From NCBI GenBank assembly GCA_009684515.1, contig WKKS01000002.1, positions 186,001 through 250,000 of the forward strand: a stretch of 64,000 nucleotides of DNA, given 5' to 3'. Shown here one piece after another: positions 9,099 to 18,389 of the stretch (positions within the stretch are counted from its first letter, which is position 1; each line of letters opens with the position of its first letter). The notes below the pieces were generated by a model that ran no database searches, had not been told where the DNA came from, and worked only from the letters and a program-made list of their open reading frames with translations. This DNA is from Geobacter sp. (GTDB lineage: Bacteria; Desulfobacterota; Desulfuromonadia; Geobacterales; Pseudopelobacteraceae). The position numbers and the translations under genes were made by a program.

Positions 9099-11042
9099 AT
9101 GCTCCAACTTATCAATTTAACCAAAGACTTCGCCGGAACTCCCCTCTTCAACAACATCTCCTGGCACCTGAAAAAGGGTGAACGGGTGGCGCTGGTCGGT
9201 GAGAACGGCGCCGGCAAATCCACCTTGATGAAGATCATCGCCGGGCTCAACGAACCGACTTCGGGCGAGATCCAGTTTGCCCGGGGGGCCAAGGCCGCCT
9301 ACCTGCCGCAGGACGGCATCGTCACCACCGGCCGGATGCTGTTCCACGAGGCAAGGGCCGCATTGGGCGAGCTGCTGGCCATGGAGGAGGAGCTGCATCG
9401 CTTGGGGCAGGACATGGAACGGATGCCCCACGATTCCCCCGAGCACGACCAACTGCTGCACCGCTACGGTGAACTGCAGGAACAGTTCCGCCATCGCGGC
9501 GGCTATACCATGGAGGCCGAGATCGGGTCGGTGCTGAAGGGTCTCGGTTTTTCCCAGGAGGATTGGCAGCGCGACTGCGGTGAGTTTTCCGGCGGCTGGC
9601 AGATGCGGATAGCTCTGGCGCGGCTGCTGTTGCAGAAACCGGACGTGCTGCTGCTGGATGAGCCGACCAACCATCTGGATCTGGAGGCGCGCAACTGGCT
9701 GGAGGAGTACCTCTGCAACTACCCCGGCTCGGTAATCATGGTTTCCCACGACCGTTTCTTCATGGACAGCGTCTGCAGCCGGATCGCCGAGGTCTGGAAT
9801 CTGGTCCTTTCCGACTACCACTGCAGCTATTCCAATTACCTGACCCAGCGGGTTGAGCGCGTGGCCGCCCTGCGGGATGCCAAGCGCCGCCAGGATGAGG
9901 AGGTTGAGAAGATCGAGGCATTCATCAGCCGCTTCCGCTATCAGGCCAACAAGGCTTCGCTGGTGCAGTCGCGCATCAAACAGCTGGAAAAGGTCGAGCG
10001 GATCGTGCTGCCGCCCGAAAGGAAACGGATCCGCTTCCAGTTCCCGGAAGCGCCCAAGAGCGGTAAAACCGTGATGGAGCTGAAAGGGCTGACCCGCTCT
10101 TTTGGTGATCATACCGTGCTGAACCGGATCGACCTGACAATTGATAAAGGTGAGCGCATCGCCCTGGTGGGGCATAACGGCGCCGGCAAATCGACCCTGA
10201 TGACGGTGCTGGCCGGTGGTGAATTTCAAAGCGGTGAGCGGATTGCCGGGCACAATGTCAGCATGGATTATTTTGCCCAGGATCAGGCCAATGTGCTCGA
10301 CCCGAGCAGATCGGCCTATGACGAGCTGTATGCCGATGCCCCTTACGCCATGGTGCCCAAACTGCGTGATATTCTGGGAGCTTTTCTCTTCTCCGGCGAT
10401 GACATCCACAAAAAAGTCAGCGTACTTTCCGGCGGCGAGCGCAACCGCCTGGCGCTGGCCAAGATGCTGCTGCGCCCCTCCAACCTGCTGCTGATGGACG
10501 AACCGACCAACCATCTGGACCTGTACAGCAAGGAAGTGCTGCTGGATGCTCTGAAAGGTTTCGAAGGAACGGTGGTGTTCGTCTCCCACGACCGTTACTT
10601 TGTCAATGCCCTGGCCACCCGGATTGTGGAAGTAGAGGCGGGCGGTGTGGAAAGTTATTTCGGCAATTACGAATATTATCTGGAAAAGAAGGGTTCCCTC
10701 CCGGCTTCCGCATCTTCCAAACCGACCGCCACGGCAATTTCGACGTCAGCAACAGACAATTCTCCGGCATCTTTGCCACCCCAGAAAAAGGAAGAGCGCC
10801 TGCGCGACCGCGAAGAGGAAAAACGCCGCAAACGCGAGGATCAGAGCCGCCAGAAGCGGATTGGTGAAGTGGAATCTCAGATTTCAGCAACGGAGAAGGA
10901 ACTGGCATTGCTTGAGGTGGAAATGAACTCAGCCGGTTTTTTTGATGATCCCGAGCGGGGTCAGCAGGGTGGCGAGCGTCACGCAACCCTGAATTCCAGG
11001 CTGGAAGAGCTGTACGGGGAGTGGGAAGAGTTGTCGGCCTGA
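9099..11042 (+). CDS. ABC-F family ATPase (YdiF/YbiT-like), ribosome-associated
   Basis: This 647-residue cytoplasmic protein has two ABC ATPase domains and no membrane segment. Domain 1 has Walker A GENGAGKST, signature FSGGW and Walker B LLLDEPTNHLD; domain 2 has GHNGAGKST, LSGGERNR and LLMDEPTNHLD. An interdomain linker rich in Arg and Lys (ISRFRYQANKAS) and a charged C-terminal coiled coil (about residues 565-640) are typical of ABC-F proteins that bind the ribosomal E site and relieve stalled translation. No Shine-Dalgarno sequence is visible before the ATG. The spacing to divergent perR is 148 bp. Which ABC-F subgroup it belongs to, and whether it protects against an antibiotic, cannot be told from sequence alone. 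Confidence 0.93.
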   Translation: MLQLINLTKDFAGTPLFNNISWHLKKGERVALVGENGAGKSTLMKIIAGLNEPTSGEIQFARGAKAAYLPQDGIVTTGRMLFHEARAALGELLAMEEELHRLGQDMERMPHDSPEHDQLLHRYGELQEQFRHRGGYTMEAEIGSVLKGLGFSQEDWQRDCGEFSGGWQMRIALARLLLQKPDVLLLDEPTNHLDLEARNWLEEYLCNYPGSVIMVSHDRFFMDSVCSRIAEVWNLVLSDYHCSYSNYLTQRVERVAALRDAKRRQDEEVEKIEAFISRFRYQANKASLVQSRIKQLEKVERIVLPPERKRIRFQFPEAPKSGKTVMELKGLTRSFGDHTVLNRIDLTIDKGERIALVGHNGAGKSTLMTVLAGGEFQSGERIAGHNVSMDYFAQDQANVLDPSRSAYDELYADAPYAMVPKLRDILGAFLFSGDDIHKKVSVLSGGERNRLALAKMLLRPSNLLLMDEPTNHLDLYSKEVLLDALKGFEGTVVFVSHDRYFVNALATRIVEVEAGGVESYFGNYEYYLEKKGSLPASASSKPTATAISTSATDNSPASLPPQKKEERLRDREEEKRRKREDQSRQKRIGEVESQISATEKELALLEVEMNSAGFFDDPERGQQGGERHATLNSRLEELYGEWEELSA

Positions 11043-11072
11043 TACCGACTTTAGAAAATACCTTGAAAACAA

Positions 11073-11107
11073 CAGCCTCCCACCCAGAAACCCCGGATGG
11101 GAGGCTG
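11073..11107. terminator. Hairpin between convergent ABC-F and HerA-like genes
   Basis: CAGCCTCCCA and TGGGAGGCTG form an exact 10-bp stem with a 15-base loop. The best T-rich tail (TTGTTTTC) is on the minus strand, so it mainly fits the end of the HerA-like gene. Confidence 0.65.
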
Positions 11108-11114
11108 ACTTATA

Positions 11115-12629
11115 TCAACGCCTGCCGCCAAGGATCGACCCCAGCACACCCCGGATAATTGCCCGTCCCACCTGACTTCCCACCGAACGGGCCGCGCTTT
11201 TGGCCAATGCCTCCACGACCCCTTCACGCCGCCTCCCGCCTGAACCCATGGCTCCGCTGAACATGTCGCCCAGCATCCCGCCAATTCCACCACCCGACGA
11301 CGGAGCTGCCGCAGCAGGCTGTTGCTGCGCGACCACTGCGGCCTGAGTGGCCTGTTCGGCACGTGCTTTCAGAATCTCGTAGGCCGATTCACGGTCAACA
11401 CCTTTTTCATAAACACCAGCCACCAGAGATGAACCGATCAACTGCCGGCGCTGGCCATCATCAATCGGGCCGATCTGCCCCTGGGGCGGCATGATAAACG
11501 CGCGCTCCACAACCTGTGGCTGCCCGTTTTCACCCAGACAGGAAACCAGCGCTTCCCCCACGCCCAGTTCGGTAATCGCTTTCTCCTCGTCCAGATCGCT
11601 GTTGTCGCGCATGGTATCAGCCGCCGCCTTGACCGCCTTCTGATCGCGAGGGGAGAAAGCACGCAGGGCATGCTGCACCCGGTTGCCCAGTTGCGAAAGT
11701 ACCTTGTCGGGCACATCTACCGGATTCTGGGTGATAAAGAAGACACCGACCCCTTTGGAGCGGATCAAGCGCACCATCTGCTCGATCTTTTCCAGCAGCA
11801 CCGCCGGGGCATCACTGAACAGCAGGTGGGCCTCGTCAAAGAAAAATACCAGCTTCGGCTTTTCCAGGTCGCCCGCTTCCGGCAGATTTTCGAACAGTTC
11901 GGATAGCAGCCATAACAGCAGAGTCCCGTACAACTTCGGAGACTGCATCAGTTTGTCGGCCGACAGGATGTTGATAACCCCCAGGCCGCGTTCGGTCTGC
12001 ATCAGATCATCAATGTTCAGCATCGGCTCGCCAAAGATCCTGTCGCCACCCTGACTTTCCAGTGCCAGCAAGCCGCGCTGGATTGCGCCCACGCTGGCAG
12101 AGGAGATATTGCCGTATTCGGTCGTAAAGGTTTTGGAATTCTCACCGACAAACTGCAGCATGGAGCGCAGGTCCTTCAGATCCAGCAGGAGCAATCCGCT
12201 GTCATCGGCCACCTTGAAGACCAGATTGAGCACGCCGGTCTGGGTCTCGTTCAGGTCCAGCATGCGCGCCAGCAGCAGCGGCCCCATGTCGGATATGGTG
12301 GCGCGCACCGGATGCCCGCTTTCGCCGAACGGGTCCCAAAGCGTCACCGGAAAACCACGGAACTGATGATCGGTAATGCCGAGCATTTCCAATCGTTCGG
12401 TCACCTTTTTGCTGCCGCCGCCGGGCCGGGAAACGCCGGTCAGGTCACCCTTCACATCAGACATGAAACAGGGGACTCCGATGGCGGAGAACTGTTCGGC
12501 CAGGGTCTGCAGCGTGACGGTTTTTCCGGTGCCGGTGGCGCCGGTGATCAAACCGTGGCGATTGGCCATGGCCGGCAGAATGAACAGCTCGCTCTTGTCG
12601 TTTTTGGCAATACGCAGGGGAGGAATCAT
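11115..12629 (-). CDS. HerA-like ATPase of the DUF853 family
   Basis: This 504-residue cytoplasmic P-loop protein belongs to the HerA/FtsK superfamily branch known as DUF853 (E. coli YjgR). It has Walker A GATGTGKT near residue 30, Walker [10 protein letters not shown] near residue 265, and a conserved [20 protein letters not shown] segment. The C-terminal 80 residues contain an Ala/Gln-rich and Gly/Arg-rich tail. The biochemical role of this family is not established; HerA relatives move along DNA, but no NurA nuclease partner is present here. AAGGAGC precedes the ATG. It is a single-gene unit, divergent from aspA across a 196-bp AT-rich gap. Confidence 0.9.
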   Translation of the reverse strand: MIPPLRIAKNDKSELFILPAMANRHGLITGATGTGKTVTLQTLAEQFSAIGVPCFMSDVKGDLTGVSRPGGGSKKVTERLEMLGITDHQFRGFPVTLWDPFGESGHPVRATISDMGPLLLARMLDLNETQTGVLNLVFKVADDSGLLLLDLKDLRSMLQFVGENSKTFTTEYGNISSASVGAIQRGLLALESQGGDRIFGEPMLNIDDLMQTERGLGVINILSADKLMQSPKLYGTLLLWLLSELFENLPEAGDLEKPKLVFFFDEAHLLFSDAPAVLLEKIEQMVRLIRSKGVGVFFITQNPVDVPDKVLSQLGNRVQHALRAFSPRDQKAVKAAADTMRDNSDLDEEKAITELGVGEALVSCLGENGQPQVVERAFIMPPQGQIGPIDDGQRRQLIGSSLVAGVYEKGVDRESAYEILKARAEQATQAAVVAQQQPAAAAPSSGGGIGGMLGDMFSGAMGSGGRRREGVVEALAKSAARSVGSQVGRAIIRGVLGSILGGRR

Positions 12630-12736
12630 GGTTTCTGCTCCTTTTATGCTAATATTATCAATGATGCTGGACTAATCGAAGCCAGATTGTATCATAAAAC
12701 GTTATAATGCAATAAATTGTAGCATAATATCTGCAC

Positions 12737-12829
12737 ATGAAAACGATGCTCTTTTTCCTGCTGTTTCCTGCGGGACTTCGTGATAAAAAAATAATTCACG
12801 CATATCTGCTAAAGCGAGGTGAAACATGA
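12737..12829 (+). other. Possible 30-codon upstream reading frame overlapping the aspA start
   Basis: An ATG at 12737 opens a 30-residue frame beginning MKTMLFFLLFPAG, and its TGA overlaps the aspA ATG (ATGA at 12826-12829). It has no clear ribosome-binding site, while aspA has its own GAGGTG. It may be chance or a coupled leader peptide. Confidence 0.2.
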
Positions 12830-14223
12830 ATACACGCATTGAAAAAGATTCCATGGGAGAAATGGCGGTGCCGGCCAGCGCCTATTATGGCGCACAGACC
12901 GCCCGGGCCCTGCACAACTTTCCGATCTCCGGATTGAAACCGCATCCGGCTTTTACCTGGGGAACAGTGGTCATCAAGCGCTGTGCCGCCATCGCCAATA
13001 TGTCCACCGGGCGGCTGGAGGAAAAGGTCGGCAATGCCATCGTCGCCGCGGCCGACGAAGCGCTGGCCGGCAAACTGGCCGACCAGTTTGTTGTTGATCC
13101 TTTTCAGGCCGGGGCCGGAACTTCGCACAATATGAATGTCAACGAAGTGCTGGCCAACCGCGCCCTGGAGCTGTTGGGGCAGAAACGGGGCGATTTCGGC
13201 ATGCTGCATCCCAACGACCACGTCAACATGGCCCAATCGACCAATGATGTCATCCCGACCGCCATCCGGCTGGCGTCGCTGGAGATGCTCGACCCGCTGC
13301 TGGAAGTATTGGAAGGGCTGGAGCTGGCTCTGGCTGCCAAGGGGAAAGAATTCGATCATATTTTGAAGTCAGGGCGCACCCATCTGCAAGATGCGGTTCC
13401 GATCCGCATGGGGCAGGAGTTTACCGCCTATGCCGTTGCCATCCGCAAGAATCGCGAAGGGCTGGAATCGTGCATCCCGGCCCTGCTTGAATTGGGCATC
13501 GGCGGGACCGCCGTCGGAACCGGGCTGAATGCGGAACCGGCCTATATTACGGCGATCATCGAGCAGCTGGCAATTGCCACCGGCTTTCCGCTGGTGGCCA
13601 GTCCGGACCTGTTCGAAGCGATGCAGAACATGGACCCCTTCCTGGCGCTTTCCTCGGCCCTGCGCCGCACGGCGGTCAATATCGGGCGGATCGCCAACGA
13701 TCTGCGTCTGCTGGCCTCCGGCCCCCGCACCGGCCTGGATGAGATTGTCCTGCCACCGATCCAGCCCGGCTCCTCGATCATGCCTGGCAAAATCAATCCC
13801 TCCATGGCCGAGATGACCAACATGGCCTGTTTTCAGGTGATGGGATGCGATCAGGCCGTCATGCTGGCGACCCAGGCCGGCCAGCTGGAATTGAACGTAA
13901 TGATGCCGCTGATTGCCTACAACCTGACTTTTTCGATGGAACTGCTCAGGAATTGCGTGCAGAAATTGACCGAATCCTGTATAAATGGCATTACCGCCAA
14001 CGAGGCCAGGTGCCGCCGCTACCTGGAAGAGTCGCTCGGCCTGGTGACGGTGCTGGCTCCCTACATCGGCTATAACGCTTCGGCCGCCATTGCCAAGGAA
14101 TCGGTAGCCAGCGGAAAAAGCATCCGTGAGATTGTACTGGAACAAAAACTGATGGCGGAGGATGAACTGGATGGCATCATGCGGCCGGAACACCTGACCG
14201 AACCCGGGTTGCCGAAACAGTAG
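12826..14223 (+). CDS. aspA: Aspartate ammonia-lyase (aspartase)
   Basis: This 465-residue cytoplasmic enzyme belongs to the fumarase II/aspartase superfamily and should convert L-aspartate to fumarate and ammonia. The superfamily signature GSSIMPGKINP is near residue 323, with SGRTHLQDAVPIRMGQE and FQAGAGTSHNMNVNEV earlier. The C-terminal part (CINGITAN, then LGLVTVLAPYIGYN and GKSIREIVLEQKLM) matches aspartases better than class II fumarases, where the corresponding CAVGIEPN-type motif differs. Some N-terminal segments look fumarase-like, so fumarase is the main alternative. GAGGTG lies four bases before the ATG. The small nfu gene follows by 34 bp. In this organism group aspartase feeds fumarate into the TCA cycle. 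Confidence 0.82.
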   Translation: MNTRIEKDSMGEMAVPASAYYGAQTARALHNFPISGLKPHPAFTWGTVVIKRCAAIANMSTGRLEEKVGNAIVAAADEALAGKLADQFVVDPFQAGAGTSHNMNVNEVLANRALELLGQKRGDFGMLHPNDHVNMAQSTNDVIPTAIRLASLEMLDPLLEVLEGLELALAAKGKEFDHILKSGRTHLQDAVPIRMGQEFTAYAVAIRKNREGLESCIPALLELGIGGTAVGTGLNAEPAYITAIIEQLAIATGFPLVASPDLFEAMQNMDPFLALSSALRRTAVNIGRIANDLRLLASGPRTGLDEIVLPPIQPGSSIMPGKINPSMAEMTNMACFQVMGCDQAVMLATQAGQLELNVMMPLIAYNLTFSMELLRNCVQKLTESCINGITANEARCRRYLEESLGLVTVLAPYIGYNASAAIAKESVASGKSIREIVLEQKLMAEDELDGIMRPEHLTEPGLPKQ

Positions 14224-14257
14224 CCCGGATTTAATATAAAACCAAAGGAGAAGCACA

Positions 14258-14479
14258 ATGAAAGAAGAAGTACTGAGAGTTCTTGAGATGGTACGCCCCG
14301 GCCTGCAGGCTGACGGCGGAGATGTGGAGCTGGTCGAAATCACCGAAGACGGTATCGTCAAGGTGCGCCTGAAAGGCGCCTGCGGCAGCTGCCCCATGTC
14401 AACCATGACCCTCAAGATGGGCATCGAGCGCGCCATGAAAGAGCACGTTCCAGGCGTCAAGGAAGTCGTGCAGGTCTGA
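14258..14479 (+). CDS. nfuA: NifU C-terminal-like iron-sulfur scaffold (Nfu)
   Basis: This 73-residue protein is a stand-alone Nfu domain. The conserved core [14 protein letters not shown] is followed by [13 protein letters not shown], whose CxxC binds a [4Fe-4S] cluster between two subunits and passes it to client enzymes. AAGGAGAAGCACA precedes the ATG. It lies between aspA and a radical SAM gene, both in the same direction; a rho-independent terminator comes 28 bp after its stop. The symbol reflects the domain; the protein is much shorter than E. coli NfuA, which has an extra A-type domain. Confidence 0.9.
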   Translation: MKEEVLRVLEMVRPGLQADGGDVELVEITEDGIVKVRLKGACGSCPMSTMTLKMGIERAMKEHVPGVKEVVQV

Positions 14480-14507
14480 GTTGATTTTACCCTAACAGAT
14501 CATTCCG

Positions 14508-14541
14508 CAGGGGTTGGCCCTCACAGCCAGCCCCTGTTTTA
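14508..14541 (+). terminator. Terminator after nfu, touching the next start codon
   Basis: CAGGGGTTGGC and GCCAGCCCCTG form an 11-bp stem with one G-T pair and a 7-base loop, followed by TTTTAT. The ATG of the radical SAM frame begins at 14543, directly after this tail. Confidence 0.8.
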
Positions 14542-14542
14542 T

Positions 14543-15538
14543 ATGGGAACCATGACAAACAGACCTAAAACTCCTTTTAACCGTCCCTACCGGGCGCCGT
14601 TCAGCCTTTTTGATCTGGCCAAGGTCGGCTTCTTCTTTTTCGGCTTTCCGAGTAACACTTTCGGTTCGGTGGATGTCACCAGTGACTGCAACCTGCGTTG
14701 CGAGCATTGCTATTTCTTCGAGCAGGAGCGTGTCGCCCAATGGTCGCTGGAACAGTGGCGCGAAAAATTCGAACAACTGAAAGCGGAAGGTTTTCGCTTT
14801 TACCAATGCACCTGGGTCGGCGGCGAACCACTGCTTCGGCCTGAACTGATCGAACTGGGGCGGCAGTACTTCAAGTTCAACACCATCACCACCAACGGCT
14901 CGCTGCCGCTTCCGGACTGGAAAGACGTCAGCTGGTGCATATCGGTCGATGGCGGCCAGGCCTATCATGACCGTTTCCGGAATCAACCGGGACTGTTGGA
15001 AACGATCAAACGCAATATCCGCCAAAGTGAAGGGCAGCGCATCACCATCGCCTACTGCATCACCCGCCAGAATCTCGGCGATGTCGAAACCTCCCTGGCG
15101 GAATGGCACCAGAACCCCAAAGTGCGCAACATGGTCTTCAGTTTTTACACCCCGATCCGTGGGCTGGATGACGATCTCTGGCTGGATTGGCCCGAGAAGG
15201 ACCGCATGCTCGACAGGCTGATTGAACTTAAAGATCAGTACGGAGATTTTTTGGTCAACACCAGGAGCGCCCTGGGGCTGATGAAATCGGCCACCGCCCG
15301 TAGCGTGACGGACAGCTGCCTCTTCGCGAGCAAATCATTCGCCTTCGATCCGGCGGGCGGGGTAAAAAAACCGTGCATGCTCGGTCCCAAAGCCAATTGC
15401 GACCGCTGCGGCTGCATCGTGCCGTTTTTCCTCCGCTCACTGACCGACCGCAAGCTGGTGCTGAAGGATCTGAAAAACAGATTCGTCTTGACGCTGCGAC
15501 GGAGCAGAACCACTTCGCCAAAGAACGCTGGTACTTAA
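14543..15538 (+). CDS. Radical SAM protein with C-terminal Cys cluster; probable frameshift near the end
   Basis: The product (331 residues as read) has the radical SAM motif CNLRCEHC near residue 50, a WVGGEPLLRPE segment and a C-terminal Cys-rich stretch (Cys at DSCLF, KPCML, NCDRCGCIV) that could hold an auxiliary Fe-S cluster, as in SPASM-type enzymes. Substrate is unknown. An alternative ATG at 14552 is in frame; neither start has a good ribosome-binding site. After an A5 run at 15473-15477, codon use worsens (AGA, CGA, AGA), whereas the -1 frame reads QIRLDAATEQNHFAKERWYL and ends at 15573, four bases before the next gene. The true product is therefore probably longer. It may be co-expressed with the secreted protein that follows. 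Confidence 0.8.
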   Translation: MGTMTNRPKTPFNRPYRAPFSLFDLAKVGFFFFGFPSNTFGSVDVTSDCNLRCEHCYFFEQERVAQWSLEQWREKFEQLKAEGFRFYQCTWVGGEPLLRPELIELGRQYFKFNTITTNGSLPLPDWKDVSWCISVDGGQAYHDRFRNQPGLLETIKRNIRQSEGQRITIAYCITRQNLGDVETSLAEWHQNPKVRNMVFSFYTPIRGLDDDLWLDWPEKDRMLDRLIELKDQYGDFLVNTRSALGLMKSATARSVTDSCLFASKSFAFDPAGGVKKPCMLGPKANCDRCGCIVPFFLRSLTDRKLVLKDLKNRFVLTLRRSRTTSPKNAGT

Positions 15539-15577
15539 AGGATTCCATGGACAACATCGAAACCGCGGACTAACAGC

Positions 15578-16240
15578 ATGACGATGCCGCCAATCCTGAA
15601 CCGCATACTGATCGCGGCCATATTGCCGCTGACACTGGCCACGGCCGCTCCCGCCGAAGTGCCGGATACCAACAGCTATTGGAAAAACTTTGCGGCGGCG
15701 GAAAAAGAGGCCAAACACCATCTGGATGATGCCATGCAGAGCTGCCGCGGCAAAAACGATCTCGAAGCGCAAGCGATCCTGAAAGAGTGGCAATCATCCC
15801 TGCAGAAGGATAAATATCCCGGTTCCGATTTCAATCCCTGCAACGGTTCCGGTTCGCTGGTGGCCGACAAGACCACTGTTGCAGCAATTAGCGGCAGAGC
15901 GGTCAAGATGATTGAAAAAGGAACCGTTCAGACGGAGTGGGATTTTCGGGCCCGCACCGTAAAACTCTGGTTCGGCGGGGATTTGATATCATTGTCAATC
16001 GGCCCGATTTCAGTTTCGGTACTGAATGCCTCGCTCGCCCCCCATGGAGCACAAAAGCAGTTCGACCGAATCAGCGAAGAGCAGATTATCAGCGGTCTGG
16101 AAGCTTTCTGGCGCTCAGCGCACGAGCATTATCCGAACCACTCCATGTATGAGATTGCGCTGCAGGTAATAACCGGAAGGAACGAAGGACGGGAAATGCT
16201 GTACGATTTCATCCGCTGCGGCAGATCGCTCTGTAGCTGA
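15578..16240 (+). CDS. Secreted protein of unknown function
   Basis: This 220-residue protein is not recognised. It starts with a signal peptide (about residues 1-26, ending APAEVPDT). The mature part is mixed alpha/beta and has four cysteines (SCRGK, NPCNG, RCGRS, LCS), which could pair as disulfides in the periplasm. The segment FGGDLISLSIGPISVSV is hydrophobic but short. It begins 4 bp after the stop of the -1 frame that continues the radical SAM gene, or 39 bp after the stop as read, so the two probably form an operon. Whether it is a substrate of that enzyme is open; its size makes it an unlikely classical peptide precursor. Confidence 0.75.
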   Translation: MTMPPILNRILIAAILPLTLATAAPAEVPDTNSYWKNFAAAEKEAKHHLDDAMQSCRGKNDLEAQAILKEWQSSLQKDKYPGSDFNPCNGSGSLVADKTTVAAISGRAVKMIEKGTVQTEWDFRARTVKLWFGGDLISLSIGPISVSVLNASLAPHGAQKQFDRISEEQIISGLEAFWRSAHEHYPNHSMYEIALQVITGRNEGREMLYDFIRCGRSLCS

Positions 16241-16278
16241 TTTAGCTAAAAACACCATTATCAACGATTGAGGTTCAA

Positions 16279-18171
16279 GTGGCACTTATATCACTGCGAA
16301 ACATAACTTTGGCCTTCGGCGGCCCGCCGATTTTCGATGGAATCAATCTGCAGATCGAGGCTGGCGACCGGCTCTGCCTGATGGGGCGCAACGGCAGCGG
16401 CAAATCGACCCTGCTGAAACTTATCGGCGGCGAACTGACTCAGGAAAGCGGCGACATCCAGCGCCAGCAAGGTTTGAAAGTGACCCAGCTGACCCAGGAT
16501 GTTCCCCCCGACCTGTCCGGCAGCGTTTTCGATGTGGTCGCCTCCGGCATGGGAAATGTGGCTGCACTGCTGGCAGAATACCACCATGTCAGCCATGAAC
16601 TGGCCCACGATGCCAGCGAAAAGCTGCTGACGCGTTTGGAAGATTTGCAGAAAGAGCTGGAAGAGAGTGACGGCTGGTCGCTGCATCAGGAGGTCGAGCG
16701 GGTTCTGAACCGGCTGCAGTTGGACGCCGATGCCGAATTCACCTCGCTTTCGGGCGGCACCAAACGCCGGGCGCTGCTGGCCCGGGCGCTGGTTTCATCC
16801 CCCGACATCCTGATTCTGGATGAGCCGACCAACCACCTGGATATCGATACGATCCTCTGGCTGGAGGAATTTCTGGCCAAGAACGTCAAGACGGTTGTGT
16901 TCGTAACCCACGACCGCGCCTTTGCCCGCCGCCTGGCCAACCGGGTGGCCGAACTGGATCGGGGACGGATCTACGCCTTCTCCTGCGGCTATGACGAGTT
17001 TGTAGAGCGGCGCGAAGCGCTGCTGGAAGCGGAGATCACCCGTCAGGCTCTGTTCGACAAGAAGCTGGCCCAGGAGGAAGTCTGGGTCCGCCAGGGGATC
17101 AAGGCCCGCCGCACCCGCAACGAAGGGCGTGTCCGGGCGCTGAAAAAGTTGCGCGAAGAATCCCGCCAGCGGCGCGAACGGCAGGGCACTGTCAAGATCT
17201 CGGTGCAGACGGCCGACCGCTCCGGCGCACTGGTGGCCGAAGCGCTGGATATTTCCTTTGCCTTCGACGGCAAACCGATCATGAAGAACTTTTCCACCAC
17301 GATCATGCGCGGCGACCGGATCGGCATCATCGGCCCCAACGGCTCCGGCAAGACCACCCTGCTGCGCCTGCTGCTGGGGGAACTTGAACCGCAGCGGGGG
17401 GAGATCAAGCTGGGCACCCGGCGCGAAGTGCTTTATTTCGATCAGCTGCGCGACCAGCTGCAGCTGGACAAGAGCGTCCAGGAGAATGTCGGCGAGGGTA
17501 ATGACACGCTGATCATCAACGGCCAGCCGCGCCACATCATCGGCTATCTGCAGGATTTCCTCTTCTCGCCCGAGCGGGCCCGCAGTCCGGTCAGCATCCT
17601 CTCCGGCGGCGAGCGCAACCGTTTGCTGCTGGCCAAGCTGTTCACCAAACCATCCAATATCCTGGTAATGGACGAACCGACCAACGATCTGGACGCCGAA
17701 ACGCTCGACCTGCTGGAAGACCTGCTGCAGGAATATTCCGGCACGCTGCTGCTGGTCAGCCACGACCGCGAGTTCCTCAACAACGTTGTCTCCAGCACGC
17801 TGGTGCTGACCGGCGACGGCAGCGTGCGTGATTATGTGGGCGGCTATGACGACTGGCTGAGCCAGTCCGCAGCCGAAACGGCCGCCGCGACACCGGTTGC
17901 GGCAAAAACTACTCAGGATAAGTCAAAACGACAAGCCGATCGCAGCCGCAAGCTCTCCTTCAAGGACGAAAGGGAGCTGGAAGCACTGCCGGAACGGATC
18001 GCCACGCTGGAAGAAGAACAGACCGAACTGCACGCCCGCCTTTCCGACCCCGATTTTTACAAAAATGCCGGCAGCGAGACGGCCGTTATCAATGCCCGCC
18101 TGGCGGAGTTGGAGAGCGAGCTGGAAGCGGCCTTTTTGCGCTGGGATGAGCTGGAGAGTTTAAAAGGGTAA
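16279..18171 (+). CDS. uup: ABC-F family ATPase, Uup-like
   Basis: This 630-residue cytoplasmic twin-ATPase starts at a GTG with GAGG five bases upstream. Domain 1 shows GRNGSGKST, LSGGTKRR and ILDEPTNHLD; domain 2 shows GPNGSGKTT, LSGGERNR and VMDEPTNDLD. The linker has the Arg-rich KARRTRNEGRVRALKKLR element and the C-terminal 90 residues form a charged coiled coil (RKLSFKDERELEALPERI), the layout of Uup, which binds ribosomes and branched DNA and affects transposon excision. TNDLD in place of TNHLD in domain 2 is also usual in Uup. It is the second ABC-F gene in the window, 5 kb from the first, and clearly of a different subgroup. Confidence 0.9.
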   Translation: MALISLRNITLAFGGPPIFDGINLQIEAGDRLCLMGRNGSGKSTLLKLIGGELTQESGDIQRQQGLKVTQLTQDVPPDLSGSVFDVVASGMGNVAALLAEYHHVSHELAHDASEKLLTRLEDLQKELEESDGWSLHQEVERVLNRLQLDADAEFTSLSGGTKRRALLARALVSSPDILILDEPTNHLDIDTILWLEEFLAKNVKTVVFVTHDRAFARRLANRVAELDRGRIYAFSCGYDEFVERREALLEAEITRQALFDKKLAQEEVWVRQGIKARRTRNEGRVRALKKLREESRQRRERQGTVKISVQTADRSGALVAEALDISFAFDGKPIMKNFSTTIMRGDRIGIIGPNGSGKTTLLRLLLGELEPQRGEIKLGTRREVLYFDQLRDQLQLDKSVQENVGEGNDTLIINGQPRHIIGYLQDFLFSPERARSPVSILSGGERNRLLLAKLFTKPSNILVMDEPTNDLDAETLDLLEDLLQEYSGTLLLVSHDREFLNNVVSSTLVLTGDGSVRDYVGGYDDWLSQSAAETAAATPVAAKTTQDKSKRQADRSRKLSFKDERELEALPERIATLEEEQTELHARLSDPDFYKNAGSETAVINARLAELESELEAAFLRWDELESLKG

Positions 18172-18206
18172 TATCGACAAAACCACTAACATCAAACAAT
18201 CGCAGG

Positions 18207-18232
18207 CCGCTCCTAACCGGGGCGGTTTTTTT
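18207..18232 (+). terminator. Rho-independent terminator after uup
   Basis: CCGCTCC, a four-base loop and GGGGCGG (one T-G pair) are followed by seven T residues. Confidence 0.85.
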
Positions 18233-18298
18233 GTTCGTGAAACTCAGCTTTTATTCTGACTTATCGCAGAAAGACAGACCAAATCGCAAAGTCGCAGA

Positions 18299-18327
18299 TT
18301 GTAAATTGACATTAATAATTTTATAAT
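18299..18327 (+). promoter_or_regulatory. Predicted promoter of the SLATT-like/GH19 cassette
   Basis: TTGTAA (18299-18304), a 17-base AT-rich spacer and a perfect TATAAT (18322-18327). The first gene starts at 18390 behind GGGAGGG. Confidence 0.6.
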
Positions 18328-18389
18328 CTGGTAAGGCGTTACGATGTTATTCAGAGTTGTCACAGTTGCTGCTTATCCGGGAGGGTTCT

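Noticed and set aside
9117..10589. Long open frame (490 codons) on the minus strand across the first ABC-F gene
   Set aside because: The plus frame has all ABC-F motifs; the minus frame is a shadow of its GC-biased codons with His/Gln-rich, motif-free sequence.
12826..14223. Class II fumarase for the aspA gene
   Set aside because: C-terminal motifs CINGITAN and GKSIREIVLE match aspartases, though parts of the N-terminal half are ambiguous.
13369..14460. 363-codon minus-strand frame opposite aspA and nfu
   Set aside because: Spans two well-supported plus-strand genes and their gap; no domain is visible.
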